Shown: one piece after another, positions 44,940-55,067 of the stretch
Numbering within the stretch: the first letter of the stretch is position 1
Layout: every line of letters starts with the position of its first letter
Assembly (NCBI GenBank): GCA_003439945.1
Contig: QVRM01001002.1
Span: 1-64,000 of the forward strand
Direction: 5' to 3'
DNA length: 64,000 nucleotides
DNA from: Dermanyssus gallinae
Taxonomy: Eukaryota; Arthropoda; Arachnida; Mesostigmata; Dermanyssidae
The notes under the pieces: model-generated
What the model saw: only the letters and a program-made list of their open reading frames with translations
Told to the model about the DNA's origin: nothing
Databases searched by the model: none
Program-made: the position numbers and the translations under genes

Positions 44940-46335
44940 TAACAGCCCGATGGACTCGGGCCCTCATGCCAGACCTCCAGGCCTAGTGCGACTGCCACTC
45001 GACCTGTATGACACGATGGGCAAGAGCTTAGAAAACGCTATCGTTGAGAGGCTCAGCGCCAAGATTGAACTCGAAGGGGCCCTGCCAGATGCCCAGTACG
45101 GTTTTCACAAGCGGCAATCCACGCTTGGCGCCCTAACACAGGTTTTGGAACAGGCGGCCGAGCAGTTAACGAAGACCCTGAATACAAGGGAATTAGTTGT
45201 GCTCAGCCTCCTAGATGTCAAGAATGCCTTCAATTCGAAGAGCTGAGAGGTAGCCATGGACGCGATAATAGCCATGGACATCTCGCCATACCTGAGCCGG
45301 ATGATTGCGTTCTTCTTGTTGGAAAGAAGGCTGTCGGCCGGCGGCCAAGAGTATGAGATCTTTGCGAGGATTTCTCAAGAGTCGGACCTAGGGTCCATTC
45401 TATGAAGTCTAGCCTATGACGGGGTCCTCGAGCGGCCGGACTTACAAGCGGGTGTCAAGGGTGATAGCCTCGAAGAGAACACAGGACCCTCTCCGCGCCC
45501 TCGCCGGGTGTCAGCATGTATGCTACAACTTCCTTGATCGGTTTCTACAGTGCGTCGCACCCCCGTCTCTGGCCTCTCAGAGAGCCGGACACATTCCAAC
45601 TGTGTGTTCGACATCATCCGCTTCACCCGATTTGCATAACGCACAGATGTCGACATTTTCCTTGTAATTCTTGGAATCTTCTTAATGTTTAATTCTTACC
45701 TATGCCGATGACTTGCCGCTAGCTGTCACGGCACGGGAATCTGTGGTCCTGGAGTATGCCCCGGAATAGGTGGCAAAATAGGTTGAAGACCACTTTTTAA
45801 GACTGGCTCTGCAAAAGTCGGAAGCATTGTATCCCATGAGCAAGAAGAAAATTATCCAGCATGTGGCTGGCAAACGCCATAAGGTCGCGGCCAGCCTGGT
45901 GCGGCTAATGTCCGGTGTCGGTGGCTGCACAGTGAAGTAGCGGAGCCGGTAGCACTATACGCGGCTCCAGCATTGGCAGACGTGGCGCTGAAGACACATC
46001 GGAACAGAAGAACACTTTGGTCGTCACAGCGGCCGGTAGCGATTCGTGTCTGCCGGGTTGACCGCACAGTGTCGACCGCGGCCCTCCAACGGTCTGGCTG
46101 ACGCGCCTGAGCTGCACCAGTGCGCACGGCAAATGTATCTGTGCGCAGCTCAAAATACATTTGCCGTGCGCGACATTAGGGCCGGCCGTTTGGCAAGATG
46201 GGGGCACAGTAGGCTGTCTTGACGCACCTCCCCGAACTTAGGGGGTCGTGGCAACGACGGAGTTCATGAGTCGATAGAGCATGGGCTTCCCCTTCGAGGC
46301 TCTCGAATTAACACAGTGACACAAGTCTTAACCTT
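44940..46335 (+). pseudogene. R1-type LINE reverse transcriptase remnant
   Basis: 44,950-45,246 reads PLDLYDTMGKSLENAIVERL, DAQYGFHKRQSTLGAL and VVLSLLDVKNAFNS, the characteristic R1-clade RT opening with the first catalytic Asp. After a stop at 45,244, SPYLSRMIAFFLLERRL continues it and about 45,400 gives LGSIL and SLAYDG. LTYADDLPLAVTA at 45,696-45,735 is an intact YADD box. SLVRLMSGVGG (about 45,890) matches the R1 thumb region, and AVLTHLPELRGSWQRR (about 46,213) the region after it. Stops and frameshifts throughout. It probably starts at the RT (5'-truncated). Confidence 0.75.
46122..46171. repeat. 17-bp perfect inverted repeat
   Basis: Arms 46,122-46,138 and 46,155-46,171 (GCGCACGGCAAATGTAT and its complement) around a 16-base loop, inside the R1-type remnant. 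Confidence 0.9.
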
Positions 46336-46685
46336 GGGATGGGTGGGAGTGCGGCCTTTCGGAGTAAGAGTCCTACTCTAGGTATTGTCGATTGCCAACA
46401 CGAGTCGTAATTAAGCATTTTCTCAACCTCTTAGACTAAAAAAAAACAATCAAAGTAATAAAAAAACTTAAACAATATACTTCAACTGCAAGCTATCGAC
46501 TTTTCTGCTTATATATGAGGCTTTGCGTATCCAATCGTATGCTATTAGCTAAATCAGTAAGCTTTTCTAACGATGATGTATAAACGGCAGCCCTATATTA
46601 ATTACGGTTGTCCGTCTTACATAAATCTATACATATATTGTTTTAAATACACAAACTTATATATACCAATTTGACTCTACGGGAT

Positions 46686-46722
<37 letters not shown>

Positions 46723-47159
46723 TCTATAATAGAAACGCATATCTTAATTTAATGCAAAGAGCTTCCCGTTTTGATATACACCTGTTTCGGAGGCTTGCAG
46801 CGCCCTTTAACCAGTATCATCATGGGAAATGGTGATCATTTATGATCGAGCGGCCATTACATGCTTGCTTTGGCATTAAGGGCTTAACTTCGTTTTGGGG
46901 AGACAAAAAATGGTAAATGTAAAAATGCAAATGTGTTACGCCAGCATATTTGAGCGAAAGCGCGTCTTCACGCTTATTTCATTTGCCACCGTCGAGCTTT
47001 GTTCTTGAATTGTTTGGTTGGGCTTGCGATAAAAAAATCGAGAATCTTCTTTGACAATGTAAGCAGACAAAGATTCTAATCCGAGAACGCAGACAGTTTC
47101 CAGAGGAAAAAACAAGCAAAACGTCCAATAAGGTGATGTTGTAGTGTTGGTAGCAATCA
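46336..47159. other. No gene; (TA)n at 46,688-46,720
   Basis: AT-rich spacer; nothing recognised besides the TA tract. Confidence 0.45.
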
Positions 47160-47530
47160 CGGCAATTTATTTACACCGTTTTGTACAATATTTTTAACTT
47201 TCGTCTTCTTAAGACAATTTTTGATCACAATATAAAGACACCTTTAATAAAATATAAGGTGGTAGGTAGCACCGTGTGTGAAGGTCTCACGCGTATTGTT
47301 TGTAAGTATACATACTTACGAGAGAGCAAAACTAATCGTTAAACAAGCGAGCACGAACTGGATTTGCATGTGCCAAATTTGCCGCCCGCCAAGCAAACAA
47401 GCATTTTATGAGCGGCCGACAGCTCTTAAAGTAGTTCACCTGTAATGTTTAAACAGGCAGGCTTTTATACCTTATACCGGCGACGGCCTTTACAGTAGTT
47501 TACCTGTAACATTTAAACAGGTAGAGCTAT
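47160..47530 (+). repeat. Unclassified dispersed repeat X, copy 2
   Basis: See the copy at 43,439. Here the end carries an extra local duplication of AGTAGTT.ACCTGTAA..TTTAAACAGG (47,440 and 47,500). Confidence 0.65.
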
Positions 47531-47692
47531 AAACATGAGTGCGGTCGGTATGTAACGGCCATCAGCAGCCCGGAACGTTGGATACACAACACGAGCCTGA
47601 GCATGACAAGCAGGCAGAGCAGTGTATGCGAATAAAAGTATATATGGCACGGCATGAAGTCCTTTCGAAATGAAGATCAACATATCGCGTGC

Positions 47693-47883
47693 CCCCGAAA
47701 ATATAAACCGAAAAAAAAGACGAGAAAATGCAAGCACATCAGGATAATGAACGGAAGGCGCATCGGTGAGTATGTCGTCGCCTATGTATGTCGTCGAAAC
47801 CGTTCTAATGCTTCAAGTGACCCTCGCGTGGGTTCAGGCCTTAACCCCTCCGTCTTGCAATGAGGCTTTGGCAGACGAGTCTG

Positions 47884-47922
<39 letters not shown>

Positions 47923-48116
47923 TCGGATACAGAGTCAATGTTACGTGTGGTATTTTCAGATTGCCGAGAGGAAGTAACCCGAGCATTTACGGATACACTC
48001 CTCTTGGAAATAGGTTTGCTGAACTATTTAGCTAGGCTACGAGATATGTTGCCGTGCCTATCGCAGTGAAAAAACCTATGCTCTATCAGTGAAAAAAACT
48101 GACTTGATTCTCAAAC
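47693..48116 (+). repeat. Duplicated ~420-bp segment, copy 1 (with 54,497-54,923)
   Basis: Nearly identical to 54,497-54,923: both contain GAGAAAATGCAAGCACATCA, GGTGAGTATGTCGTCGCC and CCTTAACCCCTCCGTCTTGC, an internal (TA)n (47,883-47,919 here), and GAGATATGTTGCCGTGCC. The last part reads RYVAVPIAVKKPM, resembling the YHFAPITLETLGP segment near the RLE-LINE ORF end, and this copy continues into that ORF's last codons. Most likely a diverged RLE-LINE 3' segment. Confidence 0.75.
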
Positions 48117-48290
48117 ATGGAACTAAACTCATTCAACAATTCACAGGTGATCACCACCAGGCACAGTTTCTGAGGCAGATGCTCTCCTTCGCTGTCCGTA
48201 TAGGGGAACACGGCTTCTATTATGGGCGCCATGGGCTGACCTGGTAGACACTGAAGATCAAGCAGACGTCATATGTATACTAATTGAACA
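48117..48290 (+). mobile_element. RLE-LINE copy E, 3' end
   Basis: LKHGTKLIQQFTGDHHQAQFL then RQMLSFAV matches KRIEDVTGDRREAMFLRQMMSLAV of copy B, followed by a diverged 3' UTR ending at (AAT)n (48,291-48,316). One frameshift near the family's CRGN motif. Confidence 0.7.
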
Positions 48291-48316
48291 ATAATAAAAA
48301 TAATAATAATAATAAT

Positions 48317-48517
48317 GTTACAATTGTGAGGTCTAAACGTATTATTGCAAATTCTTTAAATAATTATTTCACTCCATGACGTCTAAAATAAATGCCGCGT
48401 TTCCTCTGCAAACGGCCAAAGACAACGCTTGCCTCAAGAATTGACCCACGGTTCCCTTGCTGATTGGTCCTAGCGTCTCCATGGCAATAGGCACGAAAGT
48501 ATATCTTGTTTCCAGTA
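48317..48517 (-). mobile_element. RLE-LINE copy F, 3' end with internal deletion
   Basis: Minus-strand match to 32,770-33,020 of copy A, with about 60 bp missing between GGAACC and GGGTCAATTCTTGAGG. Both ends lie at (TAA)n tracts (48,291-48,316 and 48,518-48,534). The 3' end faces copy E across the shared tract. Confidence 0.85.
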
Positions 48518-48534
48518 GTAATAATAATAATAAT

Positions 48535-51500
48535 TTTTTTTTTTTGAACAAGGGTTTTTTTTATCAATATGTACATGTATCACAATTATCAATATATTAC
48601 TTATATAATATCTACAATATTGCTTATATTATTCTTATTGCTTGAGTGTCGGCGACCACTCAACATCATCTTGGCGTTGCCTCTCTGTAATTCTAATGAC
48701 ACTCTCTGTCGGAGGAAAGCGGTCGATGTTGGCTCCGCTGTGGCCTCGAAGAGCTTCCTCCCAAGCTCCTTTGTCAGTTTGAGTGCATCCTTGCCCCAAA
48801 CGCCAGATGACTCGAGGCCGAACGCCATTACAACGTGGTCCTCAAGGAGATGCGCGTATAGGCGCCGTTTGTGCATCTCCCGTTGGTGGATAATGTTGCC
48901 GACGCCCGCGTTGGCTAGTGCACGATAGACGAGAGCGTACGTGTCGGAGACGGTGACGTCCCATGCCAGAGGCCGATTTCGGTCCCAATCTCGGCTGGTA
49001 AGGCCGTCCGGTCGACGCTTGTCGTCGCTCTGTAGTCCACCAGGCTCCAGTGTGACGCGGTAGCCGGCTTGTCTGAAAGCGCGCCCGAGGATGTCATTAA
49101 TGGCATCGTGGCGGCCCTGTGTGAGCCCAGCCAGCTTAGTGCAACTAAGTCGGTGCAGGCCACGTTCATCCACCGTTCCACCACACGGGCATGCCTCTGT
49201 CTCAAACATGGCAATGCCAAGTCTGAGGCCACTGGCGGCACGGAAGTGGTCATCAGCCAGCTTACTGCCGACTAGCTCGGACGGAAACACGTCAAGCCAC
49301 GCTCCGGCAGCGTCGGATGAAACCGCTTTCAGTCTAATGCCGTCTATATCTAACTCACAGGCAGACAGAAGAGTTAAATGGGTAGCCTGAGTGGCGATTT
49401 GGTCCCACCCCTTCTGCCTAGTGACCTGTTCTTCAGATGGACGACCAAACTGACGCGCATCCCAGATCCGAGCGGCGTCTTGTTGGTGGCTGATGAGTCC
49501 GCCGGCAGTAGCGGCCACTGCAGAGGCGCTTGCCTGCGTCCATGCCTTATCATCAAGCGTTAGGTCAAGGATGTTTTCCAAGGCTCTCCTTACCTGGTCG
49601 TCGAGGTTCAGAGTTTCTGACGGTAGAAGGAAGACAGATGAGGTCCGTAGTACATACAGGACCTTTTGCACTCCCATTGCGTGCCGGAGCAGGAAGTAGG
49701 CTTGATGTTTACCGAGATGGCCCAGTCTCTGGTATAGCCGGGAAAGTTGTTCGCCCTTCTCGGCTAGTATCGGACCGATCATGTCGGGAAACACCGCCGT
49801 ACCCAGCAGGTCCAAATCACATCGATCCTTTACAAGGATGCCCGAAAGGTTGCTGTTAAATTCAGCGATCACCTGCTGTCTCTCTTCGTCCTCAAAACCC
49901 TGTAGAAATAGCTCGCATTTAGATGGGTTAAGCTGCAGCCCGCTCCATTGCTCGAACGCTCGGAGATCCTTGATGTTTCTGAGTAACACCGAAGGATCGT
50001 TGTCCAGAAGGGTCCCATCGTCGAGGTAAAACAAAGGGACCTTGGATGCCACCTGCTTGACGTACTGATGCAGAAGCAGGCTAAATGCAAGAGGAGCCGC
50101 TACGTCTCCCTGCTGACAACCGGCTGATACCTAATTTCAACCTCACCAAACATTAGGGGAGTCGGTTTTCTATATGCCTGGTGCATCATTGGATAGAGGG
50201 CCGGGACGTGCTTGGAAATCTCTGTCAAGAGGTGTCCTCGTTTGTTTAAGTTAAACGCATTTTTAAAATCTAATTTTAGGAGGCAGCATTTTTCGTTGTG
50301 TTCGAGAAAGGTGCGAGCTGGGTGGGCAATTATTTCTGCACCATTTTGAGTGGCGTACCCCATCTGCCGTGGCTGCAGGTAGCTTTTCACATTGACCTGG
50401 GGAAGCAGGGTCTTTGTGGCCAATCTTCGCAGAGTGCAGCCGACGGCTATGGGTCGGTATCCTCCGGTTTTCTTTTTCAGAGCGATAAGCCACCCTCCAT
50501 ATATCACGTTTCTCATAGCCTCCGGAACTTGCCCGTTACGTATGATGTCGCATACTTTGGCGAGTGTTTCCAGTACATCGTTGTGGTCTCCGTTAGCAGG
50601 GAGAAGGCATTTTAGATGGTCGGGCGTGAGGCCGTCGAACCCTCCCGCCGCACCGGATGGAAAGGAGCGAAGTGCCTTGGCAACATCCTCGCCTGAGCAC
50701 GCCCCGACCGCTGGCAAGCCGAAAGGGGAAGGTGGCACCACGTCCCCTGCAGGAGCAGGAGGATGTTTTGCCACCATCTCATTAATCGACTCCTCCGTTA
50801 CAGGCGCAATCGTGTCATCGGAAGACAAGATCCTAATAGCGCTCCGCACATTAAAATCCATGGAAAGCTTGTGAGCAGCGATCTGAGCGCGAGCTTTATC
50901 CGTCAATATACGTTTGCCTCGACCCTCAGCTTCCACGCAAGTGAGAGTGGCACCCCCGAAAAGGGCCACCTTTTCTTTGACTACGCTGGCCAAGCTATAG
51001 CCTCCCTGGGTTTCTTTTTCGACGTGGAGGACTTTTGGGGCGAGGGTGAGCAGCGCGGTCCAGCTCGCTTCGTCGTTCTCTTTCACGACGTCTTTAAGCA
51101 GACGGTGGAAGAGTCCGCGCAAGGGTATTCTCGCTCCCTTTGGGATCCTGCGCAGCACCTCGCGTGTCATCTTGACGTTGGCGAGTAGCTTGTGAAGAGA
51201 AAGGGGAGAAGAGAGCGGCAGGTGATCGTCAGGTGTCGGGCCTCCGTTCACTGGAGACTGGCTGGCGGGGTGAGGAGAGGGTTCTACTAGTGAAGCGTGC
51301 GGAGAAGGTAGCGGCTGTGAGACGCTGCTAAGAGTGGCAGCGGCCTGTTGAAGCACTGCTGGCCCACTAGACTCGGCTATCTTTTTCTTATGAGTCCTTC
51401 CTGCGTGAGTCTGCACACCCCTCTTTGTAGGAAAGCACATCGAACACCACGGACATTGAAACTCATTAGCCATTGCTGTTGCTTCTCCTTTGAAACAGAG

Positions 51501-51896
51501 CAGTTGCTGGCTTTGCTGCGGCTGTCCACTTCTCACGCCTTGCGGTTCCAAGTGAAAATCCCGTTTTTATTGTCGGCGCGGTGAATTTTTGAATGTTCAA
51601 AATGTTGGTTGGGCAGCCGTTAGAATTCGAATTTGAATGGCAGCGGCGTGCCGCTCGGAGCCTCCGGGCCGTTATGCTGGTGGTTTCGTTTTGCTTCATC
51701 GTGTCATAGTTAGAACTTCTCAGCGTCTTAGCCGCTGGCTTCTCCGTCGAACGGCCACACACAGTACACCAAAATGATCACTGAGTTACACTCATCACTC
51801 TGGTATGTCACTTGCTGGGTTTACCGTCCTGCACACACGGATAGGTGTGTTCCCTGGGAGCTCCATACGCACACGTCCGCACTCCTTGGCGCCAAG
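48535..51896 (-). mobile_element. RLE-type (R4/Dong-like) LINE copy G, probably full length
   Basis: About 3.36 kb filling the space between TAA tracts at 48,518-48,534 and 51,897-51,923. It has a ~345-nt 5' leader (51,552-51,896), one ~983-codon ORF with a single frameshift, and a short 3' UTR ending in an A-run (T-run on the plus strand) next to the trinucleotide tract. If both borders are right, this is the only full-length LINE in the window. Confidence 0.75.
48601..51551 (-). pseudogene. RLE-LINE ORF of copy G, one 1-bp deletion
   Basis: 2951 nt, one base short of 984 codons. The N-terminus has a C2H2 zinc finger (FQCPWCSMCFPTKRGVQTHAG, then RTH; C-x2-C-x12-H-x4-H) for target binding. 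Mid-protein: VRSAIRILSSDDTIAPV, LPSGAAGGFDGL-like RT start, YRPIAVGCTLRRLATK, CCLLKLDFKNAFNL (first catalytic Asp). Frame is lost near 50,128, just before the QQGD block. It continues from 50,052 down: VPLFYLDDGTLLD (intact YLDD), C-terminal CPCGGTVDERGLHRLSC (CCHC) and RRPDGLTSRD...LAWDVTV (endonuclease). Alignment with copy H places the missing base in the codons after MFGE. The lesion could be an assembly error. Start at 51,551 is the first ATG before the finger. Confidence 0.88.
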
Positions 51897-51923
51897 AATA
51901 ATAATAATAATAATAATAATAAT
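51897..51923. repeat. (TAA)n between RLE-LINE copies G and B
   Basis: Nine AAT units. Left neighbour is the presumed 5' end of G, right neighbour the truncated 5' end of B. Confidence 0.95.
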
Positions 51924-53811
51924 CCCAACGGCTTCAAAGATTGCGATGGCCATGAACAAACAGGCAATTGTTGCGGCGGTTTCACCCCATCAAATGGGTG
52001 TTGCCATTAGAGGAGGAGCGGAGGCTACAGTACACGCTACACGCGCTTTTCTGGAAGCAGAAGGACCGACAAAAGTACTAGTTAAACTAGACTTCCGAAA
52101 CGCATTTAACACAATAAGAAGGGACAGAATTTTTGACGAAGTAAAGAGAAAAGCCCCACGACTCTATCCGATGATATGGCAGAGTTACAAAGATTTATCA
52201 ATCCTTGCTTGGAACGCAGATATAACCATAGAGTCACAAACTGGCATTCAGCAGGGAGACCCATTGGGACCGGCTCTGTTCTGCCTCGGCATTTTGGATC
52301 TGGTATCAAGCCTACAGAGCCCTTTCAATGTCTGGTACCTAGACGACGCTGTCTTAGGAGGTCCCGCAAATGTCGTGGCGAGAGATCTGCAAACTATACT
52401 GAACTTTGAGGAACCAGGAGGACTTACTCTCAATGCAGCCAAATGCGAGGTTTTCGCCGCCGGAGGCACCCTTCAAGATCAGGCGCAAGCTATACAAGAG
52501 ATCATGGAAGCACTTCCTGGGATATCTTGTGTAACTCAGGGTAACCTAGATGTTCTAGGTTCTCCCGTAATGGCCGAAGGAATCCCACGTGCTCTCGATG
52601 CTAAGCGAGAGACCCTGGTAAAAATTCGCCCACGACTGACCAGTATGCACCCGCAGGTGGCTCTGTGTCTATGGAGACACAGTCTTGGCTCACCAAGATT
52701 TGTCTACATGCTACGAACATGTCAGACCTTGAAATACATGGAGGGTCTTGCTGCCTATGACGAGACCACCAGAAGCATTCTAAGCGAGGTACTTAACATT
52801 AACTTAGAAGGAAACATGTGGGAGAGAGCTAGCCTCCCCATCGACGACGGAGGCCTTGGAATAAGAAGAGCTACGGATCTTGCTGCAGTGTGCTATGCTG
52901 CATCCTTGAATCAATTTGGCTTCCTGGCAGAATCACTTCTTTGTGAGGAAGCAAAGATTAAACTGAAAAAGGCAACCGCGGTGGCAGACGCCACAATCAG
53001 GAGTCAACTCGATCCTGGCCCTCTGAGAGAGCACGTGAGTCAGAAACTTCTTGACGCGTACAAAACTAAGAAGTCCGCGCGAGATATAATGAATAACCTT
53101 ACATCAGCAAGAGAGCGTGCCGTCTTTCTAGCGGCTCAACATCCTTTCAGCGGGGGCTGGCTTCAAGCGCTGCCATCCCGTCAGCTTGGTACCATGCTGG
53201 ATCCAAACCCCTTCCGCATGGTGTCAGCTCTTAGGATAGGCGCCCCCGTCTGCCAGCCCTTCACGTGCCTCTCATGCGGCCAACCGGTTGACTCGGACGG
53301 TCTACACCCGTTAAGCTGTCTGAAAAGCCCCGGCAGACTCACAAGGCACGCTGAACTCAACGCCATAGTGAGAAGAGCTCTTAGAAGGGCAGGGATACCC
53401 TCTACGCCCGAACCAGTAGGTCTTAATGGCAGCAGTGAGTTGCGACCTGACGGGGTCACCATCCCGCTATGGTCGCACGGAAAATGCCTTGTATGGGATG
53501 TAACGGTTTCATGCACGGCGGCGTTATCATATTTACGCCACAGCGCAGTCGAATCTGGATGGGTAGCAGAACGTGCGGATTCTGAAAAACGGAGGAAGTA
53601 TCTAGAACTATCTAGAAGTTACCACTTTGCACCCATTACACTAGAGACACTCGGCCCCATCAGCACAGGTACAGCAAAACTCCTGCAAGACATCGGAAAA
53701 CGAATCGAAGACGTTACGGGCGATCGGCGCGAGGCTATGTTTTTGAGACAGATGATGTCTTTGGCCGTGTGTAGAGGGAACGTGGCTTCCATTATAGGCG
53801 CCATGAACTGA
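51924..53811 (+). CDS. RLE-LINE RT plus endonuclease, open but lacking N-terminus (copy B)
   Basis: About 628 codons without a stop or frameshift, so the least damaged RLE frame in the window. KIAMAMNKQAIVAAVSPHQ (RT start), VLVKLDFRNAFNTI (first Asp), GIQQGDPLGPALF, FNVWYLDDAVLGG (52,327, intact YLDD), then the linker. CLSCGQPVDSDGLHPLSC (53,269-53,322) is the CCHC, and RPDGVTIPLWSHGK...VWDVTVSC (53,441-53,516) the endonuclease. The zinc finger and pre-RT third are missing. The only upstream ATG (51,805) reads through the microsatellite as a run of Ile and is not part of the element. Relatives A and J have Cys or similar where B has Arg in LDFRNAF. Confidence 0.88.
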
Positions 53812-53880
53812 CAGAAAGCGAACAGAGCAGGACAAACATGATTTAAACGTTCATACCTCACAATTGTATTAACTAAATAA
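51924..53880 (+). mobile_element. RLE-type LINE copy B, 5'-truncated, frame open
   Basis: Begins in the RT codons right after (AAT)n and ends at another TAA tract (53,880-53,950). The 3' UTR contains ACCTCACAATTGTA as in copy A. Confidence 0.9.
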
Positions 53881-53889
53881 TGATAATAA

Positions 53890-53951
<62 letters not shown>

Positions 53952-53952
53952 T
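53880..53952. repeat. (TAA)n microsatellite at 3' end of copy B
   Basis: About 70 bp, with two early interruptions (TGATAATAAATAG). Confidence 0.95.
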
Positions 53953-54043
53953 TATTATAGACCGACATATCCCGCCGGCAAATTTATTTGTCCATGTTGT
54001 CTGTTATCACAATGTGTCACTTAACGAACTGAAAATAAACAAC

Positions 54044-54514
54044 TCAAGGCTCTAGGTCCAAGCTGGGGCTGGTCCACCTGGCCAAAGTTCCTCTCACCGA
54101 CGCAGCGTTCCTCCTCTGAACGTCCAACGACAAGCGCTGCAGTAAGTACTCTCCCGCTCTTTTGTCTCCTGTAGCAACCACTAATCTTCTCCCGACGTCT
54201 CTGAGTAATTTTTTGGTAAGCAACCCTGGTCCCCCCAACGTCTCAAAAGCTAGAGGTGAGAACAAGTGGGGATAGTCCAGGCTTGAGCACTCTCTGCACT
54301 TGGCTGTTTCCGCTAAGGCAACCGCATGCCCAGGGCGGGCTGCGCCAGTACCGACCATTGAAGGGGCTAAGGAGTCGGTAACAGTCGCATCCCACACCAG
54401 CATCTGGCCCCGATCGAATGGGGTCAGAGTCATTCCGTCAGGCCTTTTTCCGTCATCTCTGACTAAACCGGGGGGCTCCAGCACACATGGGTAGCCCCCA
54501 AAAATATATGCCAA
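54044..54514 (-). pseudogene. RLE-LINE copy I, endonuclease end (third subfamily)
   Basis: Minus-strand frame encoding only the C-terminal endonuclease: LEPPGLVRDDGKRPDGMTL, then QMLVWDATVTDS (active-site RPD and WD), LFSPLAFETLGGPG, and GEYLLQRLSLDVQRRNAASV just before the end. It differs clearly from both the A/B and G/H types (for example QRRNAAS shared with G, but different linker), suggesting a separate subfamily. Upstream it is cut at 54,498 by the duplicated segment. The CCHC is missing. Confidence 0.75.
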
Positions 54515-54686
54515 AAAAAACGACGAGAAAATGCAAGCACATCAGGATAATGAACGGAAGGCCCATCGGTGAGTATGTCGTCGCCTATGTATGTCGTCGA
54601 AACCGTTCTAATGCTTCAAGTGACCCTCGCGTGGGTTCAGGCCTTAACCCCTCCGTCTTGCAATGAGACTTCAGCAGACAATGTCT

Positions 54687-54732
<46 letters not shown>

Positions 54733-54923
54733 TCGGATACAAGGTCAATGTTACGTGTGGTATTTTCAGATTGCCGAGAGGGAGTAAGCCGAGCATTTAC
54801 GGATACACTCCACGTAGAAATAAGTTTGCTGAACTATTTAGCTAGGCTACGAGATATGTTGCCGTGCCTATCGCAGTAAAAAAACCTACGCTCCATCAGT
54901 GAAAAAACTGACTTGATTCTCAC
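54497..54923 (+). repeat. Duplicated ~420-bp segment, copy 2
   Basis: Near-identical partner of 47,693-48,116, with a longer internal (TA)n (54,689-54,729). The match ends at ...GATTCTCA; the following bases differ from the other copy. Confidence 0.75.
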
Positions 54924-55067
54924 ACCTACTTTGCAGCCAGGCCCTCATGGTCTTGACGCACCCTCACAGGACGGATAATAATAATAATAGTTTTTTGAAC
55001 AAGGGTTTAATATTGTCATTATGTACATGTATCACGAGTACTAATATATTATTAATATAACATCAAC

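Noticed and set aside
51805..51923. N-terminal extension of the 668-codon frame
   Set aside because: Encoded by the leader region of element G and the microsatellite, not by copy B; treated as a chance fusion.
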